Notes: generated from the sequence alone by a model not told the origin. Numbered from the stretch's first letter, positions 20,374 through 31,209 are shown. The stretch is DNA of 64,000 bases from Rhodocyclus purpureus (GCF_016653115.1 NZ_NHRX01000043.1:62001-126000), one strand, 5' to 3'. Program-made: numbers and translations.

Positions 20374-22518
20374 ATGTCCGCCGTTCCCGACTCGCACCGC
20401 TGGCGCTTCTTCCGCGCCGGCGGCTTCGACCAGGTCCGCCTCGACAGCGCCGACGACCTGCTCGCGCTCGAATCCCTCGACCAGAAGCTGTGGGTGGCGC
20501 TGGCCTGCCCGACGCACGGCCTCGAATTCGACCCGACGACCTTGCAACTGCTCGACGCGGACGGCGATGGCCGCATCCGCGCGCCCGACCTGATCGCCGC
20601 GCTGCACTGGTGCGGTGCGCGGCTCACCGATCCGGAACTCATCGCCCGCGGAACGCAGCCGCTGCCGCTCGCCGCGATCGCCACGCACGATGAAGAAGGC
20701 GCCCGCCTGCAGCAGGCCGCGCGCACGCTGATCGCGCGGCTCGGCAAGGACGCGGACGATGCCAGCCTCAGCGCCGAGGAGGCAGAGACCCTGGAGTCGC
20801 TGTTTGCCCGGGAAGCGTTCAACGGCGATGGCGTCATCACCGCCCTCGCCGCCGGTGACGACGAAGGCTTGAAGACGCTGATCGGCGAGATCGTCGCCGT
20901 CAGCGGCGGTCGCCGCGACCGCAGCGGCGAGCCGGGAATCGACCGGGAGCTGCTGCAGCAGTTCCACACTGCGGCGCGCGCGCTCGCCGAATGGCAGGCG
21001 CAACCCGCGGGCCAGCCGGCGATCCTGCCGCTCGGCGCGGCGACGGCCGACGCCGCCGCGACTGTCGACTGCGTCCGCGCCAAGATCGACGACTACTTCG
21101 CGCGCTGCCGTCTGTCCGCCTTCGACGCACGCGCGACGCCCTCGCTCAACGGCTCCGAGGCCGACTTCCAGGCACTCGGCGCACGCCTCCTGGCCGCCGC
21201 CGACGCGGCCGCCTTGCCGCTCGCACGCATCGCCGCCGGCCGGCCACTGCCGCTCACAGCCGGGGTCAATCCGGCGTGGGCGGCGGCCCTCGGCAAGTTC
21301 GCCAACGAGGTGGTGACGCCGCTGCTCGGTGCGCGTGACGAACTCAGCGAAACCGGGTGGCAGGCGATCGGCGAGCGCTTCGCGGCCTGGCACGCCTGGC
21401 AGGCGGCACGTCCCGCCGATGCGCTCGCCGAAAGGATCGCCGCCACGCTGTCCCCTGAGCGCATCGCCGCGATCACCGCCGGCGACGGCGAAGCGCGGCT
21501 GGCGGCGCTGATCGACGCCGACGCCGCGCGCGCCGAGGTCGCGGCCGAGCTGCTGGCCGTGCACCGGCTGGTGCTCTACGTGCGCGATCTCGCCAAGCTC
21601 GCCGAGAACTTCGTCTCCTTCCGCCGCTTCTACGCGCGGCAGGAGCCGGCGATCTTCCAGTGCGGGACGCTTTACCTCGACGAGCGCAGTTGTGAACTCT
21701 GCCTGCCGGTGCTCGACGCGGGCAAGCACGCGGCGATCGCCGCGCAGTCGGGGATCTACCTCGCCTACTGCGACTGCGTGCGCGGCGCCGAGAAGATGAC
21801 GATCGCCGCGGCCTTCACCGCCGGCGACTCGGACAATCTCGCCGTCGGCCGCAACGGCGTCTTCTACGACCGCCAGGGACGCGACTGGGACGCGACGATC
21901 ACGCGCATCGTCGACCAGCCGATCAGCCTGTCGCAGGCCTTCTGGTCACCTTACAAGAAACTGGCCAGGCTGCTCGCCGAACAGATGGAGAAATTCGCCG
22001 CCGCGCGTGCCAAGGCGATCGACGATTCGGCGGCGGCTGCGGCGGCCAAGGTACCCGCCGCGGCCGCCGCCCCGGAAGCCGCCAAGCCCGCGCCTTTCGA
22101 CATCGGCCGCTTCGTCGGCATCTTTGCCGCGATCGGGCTGGCCATCGGCGCCATCGGCGGCGCGCTGGCCGCGCTCGTCACCGGCTTCCTCGGCCTCGCC
22201 TGGTGGCAGATGCCGCTGGCCATCGCCGGACTGCTGCTGATCGTCTCGCTGCCGGCGGTGGCGCTCGCCGCGTTCCGCCTGCGCAAGCGCAACCTCGGCC
22301 CGCTGCTCGACGCCAACGGCTGGGCGGTGAATGCGCGCGCACGCATCAACATCCCCTTCGGCGGCTCGCTGACGCAGGTGGCCAGGCTGCCGGCCGGCGC
22401 CGAGCGCTCGCTCGCCGACCCCTACGCAGAGAAAAAGCACCCCTGGTTCTTCTATCTGCTGCTCATCCTCGTGGCCGCGGCGCTGGCGGCGGTGACCGTA
22501 CGCAGCCTCGGCGTCTAG
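20374..22518 (+). CDS. EF-hand-containing membrane protein of unknown function
   Basis: 714 residues from the ATG at 20374, preceded by GAGGAAAAG; an earlier in-frame ATG at 20323 lacks a ribosome-binding site. An EF-hand loop DADGDGRIRAPD occurs near residue 62, and a degenerate FNGDGVI near 150. A long helical soluble part follows, with a CGTLYLDERSCELC segment (two close Cys) near residue 430. An Ala/Lys/Pro linker precedes two membrane helices around 575-635, and a last helix lies at the C-terminus. Downstream it converges on the aminotransferase, with both stops sharing one CTAG. I do not recognise an enzyme family. Calcium binding at the first loop is plausible; the job is unknown. Confidence 0.85.
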   Translation: MSAVPDSHRWRFFRAGGFDQVRLDSADDLLALESLDQKLWVALACPTHGLEFDPTTLQLLDADGDGRIRAPDLIAALHWCGARLTDPELIARGTQPLPLAAIATHDEEGARLQQAARTLIARLGKDADDASLSAEEAETLESLFAREAFNGDGVITALAAGDDEGLKTLIGEIVAVSGGRRDRSGEPGIDRELLQQFHTAARALAEWQAQPAGQPAILPLGAATADAAATVDCVRAKIDDYFARCRLSAFDARATPSLNGSEADFQALGARLLAAADAAALPLARIAAGRPLPLTAGVNPAWAAALGKFANEVVTPLLGARDELSETGWQAIGERFAAWHAWQAARPADALAERIAATLSPERIAAITAGDGEARLAALIDADAARAEVAAELLAVHRLVLYVRDLAKLAENFVSFRRFYARQEPAIFQCGTLYLDERSCELCLPVLDAGKHAAIAAQSGIYLAYCDCVRGAEKMTIAAAFTAGDSDNLAVGRNGVFYDRQGRDWDATITRIVDQPISLSQAFWSPYKKLARLLAEQMEKFAAARAKAIDDSAAAAAAKVPAAAAAPEAAKPAPFDIGRFVGIFAAIGLAIGAIGGALAALVTGFLGLAWWQMPLAIAGLLLIVSLPAVALAAFRLRKRNLGPLLDANGWAVNARARINIPFGGSLTQVARLPAGAERSLADPYAEKKHPWFFYLLLILVAAALAAVTVRSLGV

Positions 22519-23696
22519 CAGTGACGCAGGCGCTCGCCGGCAGCGGCGAGCGTCGCTTCCTGCTTGGCGAAGCAGAAACGCACGATGCGTTGCGCGCGTG
22601 CCGCCTCGACCTGCTCGCCGGCGTGGAAGGCCGACAGCGGGATCGCCGCGACGCCGACCTCACGCGTCAGCCAGCAGGCGAATTCGTCGTCAGGCAGATC
22701 GGCCTCGTAGCGCACGAGCTGGAAATAGCTGCCGCGGCAGGGCAGCAGTTCGAAGCGCGAGCCGACCAGTTGCGCGCGGAAGAAGTCGCGCTTCGCCTGA
22801 TAGAAGGCCGCCAGCCCGAGATGGCGCGAGGGGTCGGCCATGTAGTCGGCGATCGCCAGCTGGCAAGGCGTATTGACCGTGAACACGTTGAACTGGTGCA
22901 GCTTGCGGAAGTCGCGCGTCAGTGCGGGTGGCGCCAGCACGTAGCCGATCTTCCAGCCGGTGATGTGGTAGGTCTTGCCGAAGGACGAGACGACCAGCGC
23001 ACGCGCGGCGAGCTCGGGGTGGGCGACGACGCTTGCGTGCCGCGCACCGTCATAGACCATGTGCTCGTACACCTCGTCGGCGAGGACGAGGATGCCGCTG
23101 CCGCGCAGGAGCCCGGCGAGCGCGTCGAGGTCCTCGGTGCCGAGCAGCGCACCGGTCGGGTTGTGCGGCGAGTTGATGATGATCATCCGCGTGCGCGGCG
23201 TGATCAGCGAACGCACGGCATCCCAGTCCGGGCGGAAATCGGGCTGCTTGAGTTGCGCGTAGACGACCTTGCCGCCGACCGTCTCGATCGCCGGCGCGTA
23301 GCTGTCGTAGACCGGTGCGAAGACGATGACCTCGTCGCCGGGACCGACGAAGGCGGCGATCGCGGTGAAGATGGCCTGCGTGGCGCCGGCGGTGACGGTG
23401 ATCTCCTCGTCGGCATCGAGGCTCACGCCGTAAAGCGCCGCCACCTTGTCGGCGATGCCGCGGCGCAGTTCGGGGGTGCCGCTCATCGGCGGGTACTGGT
23501 TGCGGCCGGCGAGCATCGCGCGGTGCGCCGCGTCGAACAGCGCGGGCTCGGCCTGAAAGTCGGGAAAGCCCTGCGACAGGTTGATCGCGCCGCATTCCGC
23601 AGCCAGCTTCGACATGACCGTGAAGATGGTCGTGCCGATCCTGTCGAGGTGCGGGCGGGAGCGGATCGGCGACGGGATGAAGGTGTTTTCTGGCAT
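22515..23696 (-). CDS. PLP-dependent aminotransferase, methionine aminotransferase (YbdL/MtnE-like)
   Basis: 393 residues, fold type I. Its sequence follows E. coli YbdL closely in remembered motifs: the LGTTIFT-type start, INLSQGFPDF, TVTAGATQAI, INSPHNPTGA, ADEVYEHMVYD, the PLP Lys in SSFGKTYHITGWKIGY, and a C-terminal RFCFAKQEATL. YbdL-type enzymes prefer methionine and aromatic or histidine substrates with 2-oxo acid partners. In the methionine salvage pathway this activity (MtnE) converts 4-methylthio-2-oxobutanoate to methionine. The gene is divergent from mtnA with 95 bp between starts, so a salvage role is likely but not certain. Confidence 0.88.
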   Translation of the reverse strand: MPENTFIPSPIRSRPHLDRIGTTIFTVMSKLAAECGAINLSQGFPDFQAEPALFDAAHRAMLAGRNQYPPMSGTPELRRGIADKVAALYGVSLDADEEITVTAGATQAIFTAIAAFVGPGDEVIVFAPVYDSYAPAIETVGGKVVYAQLKQPDFRPDWDAVRSLITPRTRMIIINSPHNPTGALLGTEDLDALAGLLRGSGILVLADEVYEHMVYDGARHASVVAHPELAARALVVSSFGKTYHITGWKIGYVLAPPALTRDFRKLHQFNVFTVNTPCQLAIADYMADPSRHLGLAAFYQAKRDFFRAQLVGSRFELLPCRGSYFQLVRYEADLPDDEFACWLTREVGVAAIPLSAFHAGEQVEAARAQRIVRFCFAKQEATLAAAGERLRHC

Positions 23697-23774
23697 GGCG
23701 ATGGCGCGCAGACGACGGGAACGATCGCGAGCTTGCCCGCGAACGCCATCGGCCGCAAGCGGAAAGCGGCACGC

Positions 23775-23783
23775 TGGTAGAAT
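23775..23783 (+). promoter_or_regulatory. Extended -10 promoter for mtnA, probably leaderless
   Basis: TGGTAGAAT is an extended -10 element (TG-n-TAGAAT) ending nine bases before the mtnA ATG at 23792, with no good -35. Initiation would fall at or just before the start codon, and no Shine-Dalgarno is visible. Confidence 0.4.
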
Positions 23784-23791
23784 GCCGGCCC

Positions 23792-24881
<1,090 letters not shown>

Positions 24882-24898
<17 letters not shown>

Positions 24899-25544
24899 GC
24901 TGCGCCGGCAGCTGATCGCCAGCGCGCAGGCGCTCTCCGCCGCCGGGCTGAACAAGGGCACCGCCGGCAACTTGAGCGTGCGCTGCGTCGAGGACGGCGT
25001 CGACGGCTACCTGATCACACCGACCGGGATGGACTATGCGACGCTCGAACCCGAGGACATCGTCTTCCTCGCGCTCGCAGACCGCGACGGCCAGGCCCCC
25101 AAGGGCCGGCGCAAGCCCTCTTCCGAATGGCGCTTCCACCGCGATGTCTATGCCGCACGGAGCGAGGCCGGCGCGATCGTGCATACGCACTCACCGTTCG
25201 CGGTGACGCTCTCCTGCCTGCGCCGCGACATCCCGCCCTTCCACTACATGATCGCGCGCTTCGGCGGCGATACGGTGCGCTGCAGCGCCTACGCCACCTT
25301 CGGCACGCAGGCGCTGTCCGACGCGGCGCTCGCCGCGCTCGTGGACCGTTCGGCCTGCCTGCTCGCCAACCACGGCATGCTGCTCTTCGGCAGCAAGCTC
25401 GAACGCGCCGTCGCCCTGGCGATCGAGCTCGAGGCACTGTGCGAGCAGTACTGGCGCGCCTGCCAGCTCGGCGCACCGGTGCTGCTCGACGCCGACGAAA
25501 TGGCGGTGGTTCTCGACAAGTTTTCCACCTACGGGCAGCAATAG
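24882..25544 (+). CDS. Class II (FucA-like) aldolase, candidate 5-methylthioribulose/5-deoxyribulose-1-phosphate aldolase
   Basis: 220 residues, a single AraD/FucA-type domain. GTAGNLSVR and ITPTGMDY form the phosphate-binding part. SSEWRFHRDVY contains the catalytic Glu, IVHTHSPFA (H-x-H) and ANHGMLL supply the zinc His ligands, and the stretch PPFHYMI...ATFGT is the FucA-type rather than MtnB-type sequence. Coupled to mtnA by a 17-bp overlap. In Rhodospirillum rubrum and some E. coli an equivalent aldolase (Ald2) cleaves the MtnA product to DHAP and an aldehyde, salvaging MTA and the radical-SAM by-product 5'-deoxyadenosine. That role is inferred here; an MtnB dehydratase is the alternative. 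Confidence 0.85.
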
Positions 25545-25627
25545 CGCGTTCGCGGCTGCCGCCGCTCCCACAGACCCCCCTTTCGCCGCTCCCCTTCTCT
25601 CAACCTCGCACTTCGCCGACCATTGCC

Positions 25628-27271
25628 ATGCTGCGCATCACCGAACTCCGCCTGCCGCTCGACCACCCGCCCGAGGCCCTGCCGGCGGCGATCGCGACGC
25701 GACTGAAGCTCGCCGCCCACGAGGTCAAGGCTTTCAGCATCTTCCGCCAGAGCGTCGATGCGCGCCGCGTCGGTGCGCCGAGCTTCATCTACGCGGTCGA
25801 TGTCGAAGTGAAGAACGAGGCAGCGGTGCTGCAGCGCTTCGCCGCCGACCATCGCATCGTGCCGACGCCCGACATGAGCTACCGCTTCGTCGCGCAGGCG
25901 CCGGCGGACCTCAAGGCGCAGCGACCGCTGATCGTCGGCTTCGGTCCCTGCGGCATCCTCGCCGCGCTGGTGCTGGCGCAGATGGGCTTCAAGCCGATCG
26001 TCCTCGAACGCGGCCGCGCGGTGCGCGAGCGCACGCGCGACACCTGGGGGCTGTGGCGGCAGCACAAGCTCGACCCGGAGTCGAACGTCCAGTTCGGCGA
26101 AGGTGGCGCCGGCACCTTCTCCGACGGCAAGCTCTACAGCCAGATCCGTGACCCGCAGCACCACGGGCGCAAGGTGCTCTCCGAATTCGTCAAGGCCGGC
26201 GCACCGGCGGAAATCCTCACCCTCGCCAAGCCGCACATCGGCACCTTCCGCCTGGTGTCGATGGTCGAGAACATGCGCCGCGAGATCATCGAGCTCGGCG
26301 GCGAAATCCGCTTCGAGCAGCGCGTCACCGGCCTGCTCTTCGCGGACGCCCCCGCAGACGACGGCGCCGGCCAGCGCCGCATCCGCGGCGTGCGCCTGGC
26401 GAGCGGCGAGGAGATCGAGAGCGCGCACGTTGTGCTCGCGCTCGGGCACAGCGCACGCGACACCTTTGCCATGCTGTACGAGAGCGGCGTCGCCATGCAG
26501 GCGAAGCCGTTCTCGGTCGGCTTCCGCATCGAGCACCCGCAGTCACTGATCAACGCCGCGCGCTACGGCCGCCACGCAGAGGATCCACGCCTCGGTGCCG
26601 CCGACTACAAGCTGGTCCACCACGCGAGCAACGGACGCACCGTGTACAGCTTCTGCATGTGCCCCGGCGGCCAGGTCGTCGCTGCCACCTCGGAGCCGAA
26701 CTGCGTCGTCACCAACGGCATGAGCCAGTACTCGCGCGCCGAGCGCAACGCCAACGCCGGCATCGTCGTGAACGTGAATCCCGAGGACTTCGGCGGCTCG
26801 CCCGAGAATCCGCTCGCCGGCATTGCCTTCCAGCGCCAGCTCGAAGCGCACGCCTTCGAACTCGGCGGCGGCACCTACAACGCGCCGGCGCAGCGCGTCG
26901 GCGACTTCCTCGCCGGCCGTCCCTCGGCGCAACTGGGCGAGGTCGTCCCCTCGTACAAGCCCGGCGTGCGCCCGACCGACCTCGCGAGCGCGCTGCCCGA
27001 CTGGGCGATCGCGGCGATCCGCGAGGCGATCCCGGCCTTCGAGAAGCAGATCAAGGGCTTCGCACTGCCCGACGCGGTGCTCACCGGCGTCGAGACGCGC
27101 ACCTCGTCGCCGGTGCGCCTGCCGCGTGGCGACGACCTGCAGAGCATCAACGTGCGCGGACTCTATCCGGGCGGCGAAGGCGCCGGCTACGCGGGCGGGA
27201 TCCTCTCGGCCGGCGTCGACGGCATCCGCATCGCCGAGGCGGTCGCGCTCGACCTGTTGCGCCGCGGCTGA
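25628..27271 (+). CDS. FAD-dependent dehydrogenase, COG2509 type
   Basis: 547 residues from the ATG at 25628; the frame is open further upstream but overlaps the aldolase there. The N-terminal ~90 residues form a small domain typical of this family (MLRITELRLPLDH). A dinucleotide-binding loop GFGPCGILAALVLA follows near 100, then VLERGRAVRERTRDTWGLW, the family mark FGEGGAGTFSDGKLYS near 158, a CMCPGG segment, and a C-terminal GLYPGGEGAGYAGGI FAD-binding motif. The family is widespread but without an agreed reaction. Translation start signals are weak (83 bp after the aldolase). It may be co-transcribed with mtnA; a role in salvage is unsupported. Confidence 0.88.
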   Translation: MLRITELRLPLDHPPEALPAAIATRLKLAAHEVKAFSIFRQSVDARRVGAPSFIYAVDVEVKNEAAVLQRFAADHRIVPTPDMSYRFVAQAPADLKAQRPLIVGFGPCGILAALVLAQMGFKPIVLERGRAVRERTRDTWGLWRQHKLDPESNVQFGEGGAGTFSDGKLYSQIRDPQHHGRKVLSEFVKAGAPAEILTLAKPHIGTFRLVSMVENMRREIIELGGEIRFEQRVTGLLFADAPADDGAGQRRIRGVRLASGEEIESAHVVLALGHSARDTFAMLYESGVAMQAKPFSVGFRIEHPQSLINAARYGRHAEDPRLGAADYKLVHHASNGRTVYSFCMCPGGQVVAATSEPNCVVTNGMSQYSRAERNANAGIVVNVNPEDFGGSPENPLAGIAFQRQLEAHAFELGGGTYNAPAQRVGDFLAGRPSAQLGEVVPSYKPGVRPTDLASALPDWAIAAIREAIPAFEKQIKGFALPDAVLTGVETRTSSPVRLPRGDDLQSINVRGLYPGGEGAGYAGGILSAGVDGIRIAEAVALDLLRRG

Positions 27272-27289
27272 AGCGGATACAGACGCCCG

Positions 27290-30200
27290 TCACCCGGGCG
27301 CCTGGTCCGCGCTCGCGCCCGCGAGCCACCGTTCAAATTCCGCCGCCGGCATCGCCCGGCCGTAGAAGTGGCCCTGTGCCTGCACGCAGCCCATCTTTTG
27401 CAGTTGCTCGACCTGCCGCGCGTCTTCGACCCCTTCGGCGATCGTCCTCAAGTTCAGACTGCGCGCCATGTGAATGATCGACTGGACGATCGCGCAGTCT
27501 TCCTCGTCTTCGAGCAGATTCATGACGAAGGAACGATCGATCTTGAGCTTGTCGAACTTGAATCGCTTCAGGTAGGAGAGACTCGAATAGCCGGTGCCGA
27601 AGTCGTCGAGCGACAACTGGATGCCGAGCGCTTTCCAGCCTGAGACGGTCTTCAGGATCGCGTCCCCGTCTTCCAGCAGGATCGACTCGGTCAGTTCCAG
27701 TTCCAGGCAGCCCGCGGCCAGCCCGCTTTCGCGCAGCGCCGCCAGCACGTCTTCTTCGACCGCTCCCTGGCGGAACTGAACCGCCGAGAGATTGACCGCC
27801 ACCACCAGCGAGGTCCGGCCCGCGGCCTGCCAGGCCGCTGCCTGCCGACACGCTTCGCGCAGCACCCAGCGGCCGACGCCGACGATCAGCCCGCTTTCCT
27901 CCGCCGTGTCGATGAACGCGTCCGGCATGAGCAGTCCGGTGCCGGGCCGATTCCAGCGGACCAGGGCCTCGACACCGATCAACTCGCCGCTGCGCAGGTC
28001 GACCTGTGGCTGGTAGTGCAACTCGAACTCGTCGCGCTCCAGTGCCAGGCGCAAGGCATCGCGCGTCTGCACGAAGCTCATCAGTTCGGCGTTCATCCGC
28101 GCTTCGAAGAAACGACAACTGTTTTCCCCGGTCTTCTTGGCTTCGTGCAGTGCCAGGTGAGCGTTGCGCATCAGCGTCTCGCTGTCGGCGCCATCCTGCG
28201 GATAGACCGCGACCCCGATCGACGCCGAGGCGAACACCTGACGTCCGCCGAGCAGGAAGGGATAGGCGAGACTGGCCTGCAGGCGTTCGCAAGCCTTCGA
28301 AACCTGCATCACCAGATGACTCGATGTTTCCTCGCGCATCACGACCATGAACTCGTCGCCGGACAGGCGGCAGAGGAAGTCGTCGGCACGCAGTACCTGC
28401 GCCAGGCGCATGCCGACGTTCTTGAGCAGGAGGTCACCGACGGCATGGCCAAAGCTGTCGTTCACGAACTTGAACTTGTCGAGATCGAGATAAAGCACGG
28501 CCAGACTCGAACGGTAGCGCTCGACCGCGGCGACTTCGTGCTGCAGCCGATCCTGTGCCGCGTAGCGATTAGGCAGGCGGGTCAAGGCGTCGTGGAAGGC
28601 CAGGAAGGCGATCTGCTCGCGGTCCTTCTTCTGCGCGCTGATGTCGTTGAGCACGACATGCCTCAGATTGCGCGTGCCGACGCGGATCGCGGTGACGCTC
28701 AGCCAGCCGGGGAAACTCTCGCCGTCGGCGCGGCGATACTCCCACTCCTGCTCCAGCGCACCCCGTTCATCGATCAGCGAAAAAAGTTCGTCCATGCATT
28801 GCGCAGAATCGCGTCCGTCGGGCTGTTGCGCCGGCGAGAGCTCCGCCATGCTGCGGCCGAGCAATGCATCCAGGCTGTCGCAGCGGAACAGGGCGAGACA
28901 GGCGCGGTTGGCGGCGACGCACAAGCCCTGTTCGAAGAGCATCGTCGGCTGATTCGTTTCCTCGAAGACCTGGCGAAAACGCTCCTCGCTCTCGACCAGT
29001 CGCTCCTCGACATGGCGCAGATCGCTGATGTCGTTGATGACGGCCACCGAGTGCGTCATCTGGCCGCCCGCATCGCGAATTGCCGAGACGGCGACGTCCG
29101 CCAGGACCCAATGGCCGTCACGGTGCCGGTAGCGCTTCTCCAGCCGGTAGCCGGGGATTTCGGCCGCCTGCAGCCGCGAATACAGCGCGGCTTCGCGCTC
29201 GCGATCCGCTGCCAGGGAAAGTTTGGAAAAGTCCTCTCCGATCAAGCCCTCGGGATCTTCCTCGTAGCCGAGGATGGCGAGCAGCGCGGGATTGACCAGT
29301 TCGAGACGGCCATAGCCGTCGCGCACCGCGATTCCTGCCGGCGAGGTCGCGAAAACCGCGCGCAGGTACTCCGAGTCGGTGCGTTCCTGGGTGCGATCCT
29401 GGAGGGTCAGCAGATAGCCCTCGCGCTCGCCGCTCTCGTCGAGAATCGCCGAAGCGGCGAGCCGCAGCCAGCGCCGCCCGACTGCCGCAGTGCAGCAAAA
29501 CTCGAGGTTCAGGCGTTGTGCGCCGACGAGTTCGGCCAGCCTTTCGCCGATGGCTTCGTCACCCAGGCCGGCGGCAGCAAGCAGTTGCGACAAGGACAGC
29601 GAGCGCACCGGCAGGTGCGTCAGTCCGAGCGCCCTGAGTGCCGCGTCGTTCACGAAATGAATCACCTCTTGGGGATCGGCGGCGATCACCCCGAGGTCCT
29701 CCGAGTGCTGCAGCAGCGAGTGCAGGATGTTTCGCTCGCTCAACTGCCGCCGCGCGACACGCAGCGCGCGGCCCTGCTCGGCGACCGTGCGCCGCAGGAG
29801 GCGCAGATAGACATCCTTGATGTCGCGCAACAGGTCTCGCCGGGTCAGTATCCCGATCAGGTAACCAGCCTCGTCCTCGACCACCAGGCGCCTCACCCCG
29901 TGCGCGCGCATCAGCGGCGTCACCTCGTGGGCCAAGCGGTCGGGACCGATGGTGTGGAGCGGGTGCGACATGAACGCTGAAACCGGTGTCGCGTGCAGGT
30001 CAAGGTCGAGCGCGGCGAGGCGGATGACGTCGCGTTCGCTCAGGATGCCGAGCGCCCATTTGCCTTCGGCGATGATCACCGAACTGATCCTGCGCTTGTC
30101 CATCAGCGCCAGCGCTTCGGCGATCGATACCTGCGGCAGCACCGTTGCCGGATCGCGGGTCATCAGGTCGCGCACGCTGCGTGGTCCCTGCAGTTCCTCG

Positions 30201-30583
30201 GCGCCGAGCGCATTGGCGAAGTCGGTCTCGGACACGACACCGTACAGGCAGCCCTGCGCATCGATCAGCACCAGATGACGCAGACCGTGCCCGGCCATCC
30301 GTGCGTAACCTTCGGCGAAAGTCATCTCTGCCGGCGCACAGATCACCTCGGCGGACATCACTTCGCGCAGCGGGGTCGCCGGCGAATAGGCGCCGCTCGC
30401 GACCAGCGTCAACGCATCGCGTTCCGTGAAGATGCCGAGCGGGCGCTCGTCGACGGCGATCGCCACCGCACTCGCGCACGCTTGCCCCATGAGCGAAACT
30501 GCCGCCGAGACCGGATCGTCCGGGGCGAGGGTCAGTCGCTTGCCGGACTCGCACAGTTCGGCAAGCGTCAGGGTGTCGAGCAT
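27290..30583 (-). CDS. Four-CBS, PAS, GGDEF and EAL signalling protein (c-di-GMP turnover)
   Basis: 1,097 residues, no membrane helix. Four CBS motifs fill about 1-260 (e.g. GIFTERDAL, GVVSETDF, GILSERDVI, GILTRRDLL). PAS domains follow at roughly 275-385, 400-515 and 530-655. The GGDEF domain (about 665-825) has RLSGDEFM, an SGDEF active-site variant that can be functional. The EAL domain (about 845-1085) keeps GVEALVRW, ELTES, DDFGTGYSS, KIDRSFV and IAEGVED, so phosphodiesterase activity is likely. CBS pairs usually bind adenine nucleotides, which would tie c-di-GMP to energy state; PAS domains may sense redox or ligands. GGAG lies before the ATG. Monocistronic by position. Confidence 0.93.
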   Translation of the reverse strand: MLDTLTLAELCESGKRLTLAPDDPVSAAVSLMGQACASAVAIAVDERPLGIFTERDALTLVASGAYSPATPLREVMSAEVICAPAEMTFAEGYARMAGHGLRHLVLIDAQGCLYGVVSETDFANALGAEELQGPRSVRDLMTRDPATVLPQVSIAEALALMDKRRISSVIIAEGKWALGILSERDVIRLAALDLDLHATPVSAFMSHPLHTIGPDRLAHEVTPLMRAHGVRRLVVEDEAGYLIGILTRRDLLRDIKDVYLRLLRRTVAEQGRALRVARRQLSERNILHSLLQHSEDLGVIAADPQEVIHFVNDAALRALGLTHLPVRSLSLSQLLAAAGLGDEAIGERLAELVGAQRLNLEFCCTAAVGRRWLRLAASAILDESGEREGYLLTLQDRTQERTDSEYLRAVFATSPAGIAVRDGYGRLELVNPALLAILGYEEDPEGLIGEDFSKLSLAADREREAALYSRLQAAEIPGYRLEKRYRHRDGHWVLADVAVSAIRDAGGQMTHSVAVINDISDLRHVEERLVESEERFRQVFEETNQPTMLFEQGLCVAANRACLALFRCDSLDALLGRSMAELSPAQQPDGRDSAQCMDELFSLIDERGALEQEWEYRRADGESFPGWLSVTAIRVGTRNLRHVVLNDISAQKKDREQIAFLAFHDALTRLPNRYAAQDRLQHEVAAVERYRSSLAVLYLDLDKFKFVNDSFGHAVGDLLLKNVGMRLAQVLRADDFLCRLSGDEFMVVMREETSSHLVMQVSKACERLQASLAYPFLLGGRQVFASASIGVAVYPQDGADSETLMRNAHLALHEAKKTGENSCRFFEARMNAELMSFVQTRDALRLALERDEFELHYQPQVDLRSGELIGVEALVRWNRPGTGLLMPDAFIDTAEESGLIVGVGRWVLREACRQAAAWQAAGRTSLVVAVNLSAVQFRQGAVEEDVLAALRESGLAAGCLELELTESILLEDGDAILKTVSGWKALGIQLSLDDFGTGYSSLSYLKRFKFDKLKIDRSFVMNLLEDEEDCAIVQSIIHMARSLNLRTIAEGVEDARQVEQLQKMGCVQAQGHFYGRAMPAAEFERWLAGASADQAPG

Positions 30584-30696
30584 TTTTGACTCCGCTGTAC
30601 GAAGGGCACGACCTTCGCTAACCGCGCTATCTTACCGAGTCGACGCCGACAACGCCATGTGGATTGAATCGGGCACCATGCCCAGGCCGGCTCGCT

Positions 30697-31209
30697 TCAC
30701 GGCGCGGCCGCCGGCCGATCGACGGGAGGCACTGCTGCGCGATTCAGGCTGCGCTCGATCCGGTCGGCGCGCACGACGCCGCTGCGCATGAAGGGATGGC
30801 GCCCGTAACCGGCGACCTCGACCTCGCCGACCAGGCGAAAATCGATGGCGCTCCTGCCCTCACGGCGCGCTTCGCGCACGACCCGCAGCACGCTGGCGAG
30901 ATCGCTCACGACATCGACGACGAGCAGCGCATCGTCCCCGGCCGGGATCGTCACCGGCTCGGCCGAACGCCCGCTGGCGAAACGGCGGCCGGCGAGTTCG
31001 AGTTCGAGCGTGAGCGCGCTCACCGGCAATTCCTGCGCGTTCGGGTTGTCGACACGCAGCGCCAGCGCGAAATGCTGCTCGGCGAGATTACCCTGGCGCC
31101 ATTCGATGCCGCCGAAGGAGACTGTCGGCGGCTTGAGTGAGACTGCGGCGCAGGCGGCGAGCAGGAAGGCCGCCCCCAGGGCGAGGCCGATGCGCAGAAG
31201 CTGCCTCAC
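30697..31209 (-). CDS. LEA type 2 (WHy-domain) lipoprotein
   Basis: 170 residues from a GTG at 31209 that overlaps the upstream stop (GTGA). A signal sequence ends in the lipobox LLAAC at residues 16-20, so it is probably a lipoprotein. The mature part has the WHy pattern (a repeated beta-sandwich region with VDNPNAQELPVSAL) of LEA14-type proteins. Bacterial WHy proteins have been linked to desiccation or stress tolerance and envelope roles; nothing more specific is visible. Translationally coupled to the upstream reductase, though the functional tie is unclear. Confidence 0.88.
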   Translation of the reverse strand: MRQLLRIGLALGAAFLLAACAAVSLKPPTVSFGGIEWRQGNLAEQHFALALRVDNPNAQELPVSALTLELELAGRRFASGRSAEPVTIPAGDDALLVVDVVSDLASVLRVVREARREGRSAIDFRLVGEVEVAGYGRHPFMRSGVVRADRIERSLNRAAVPPVDRPAAAP

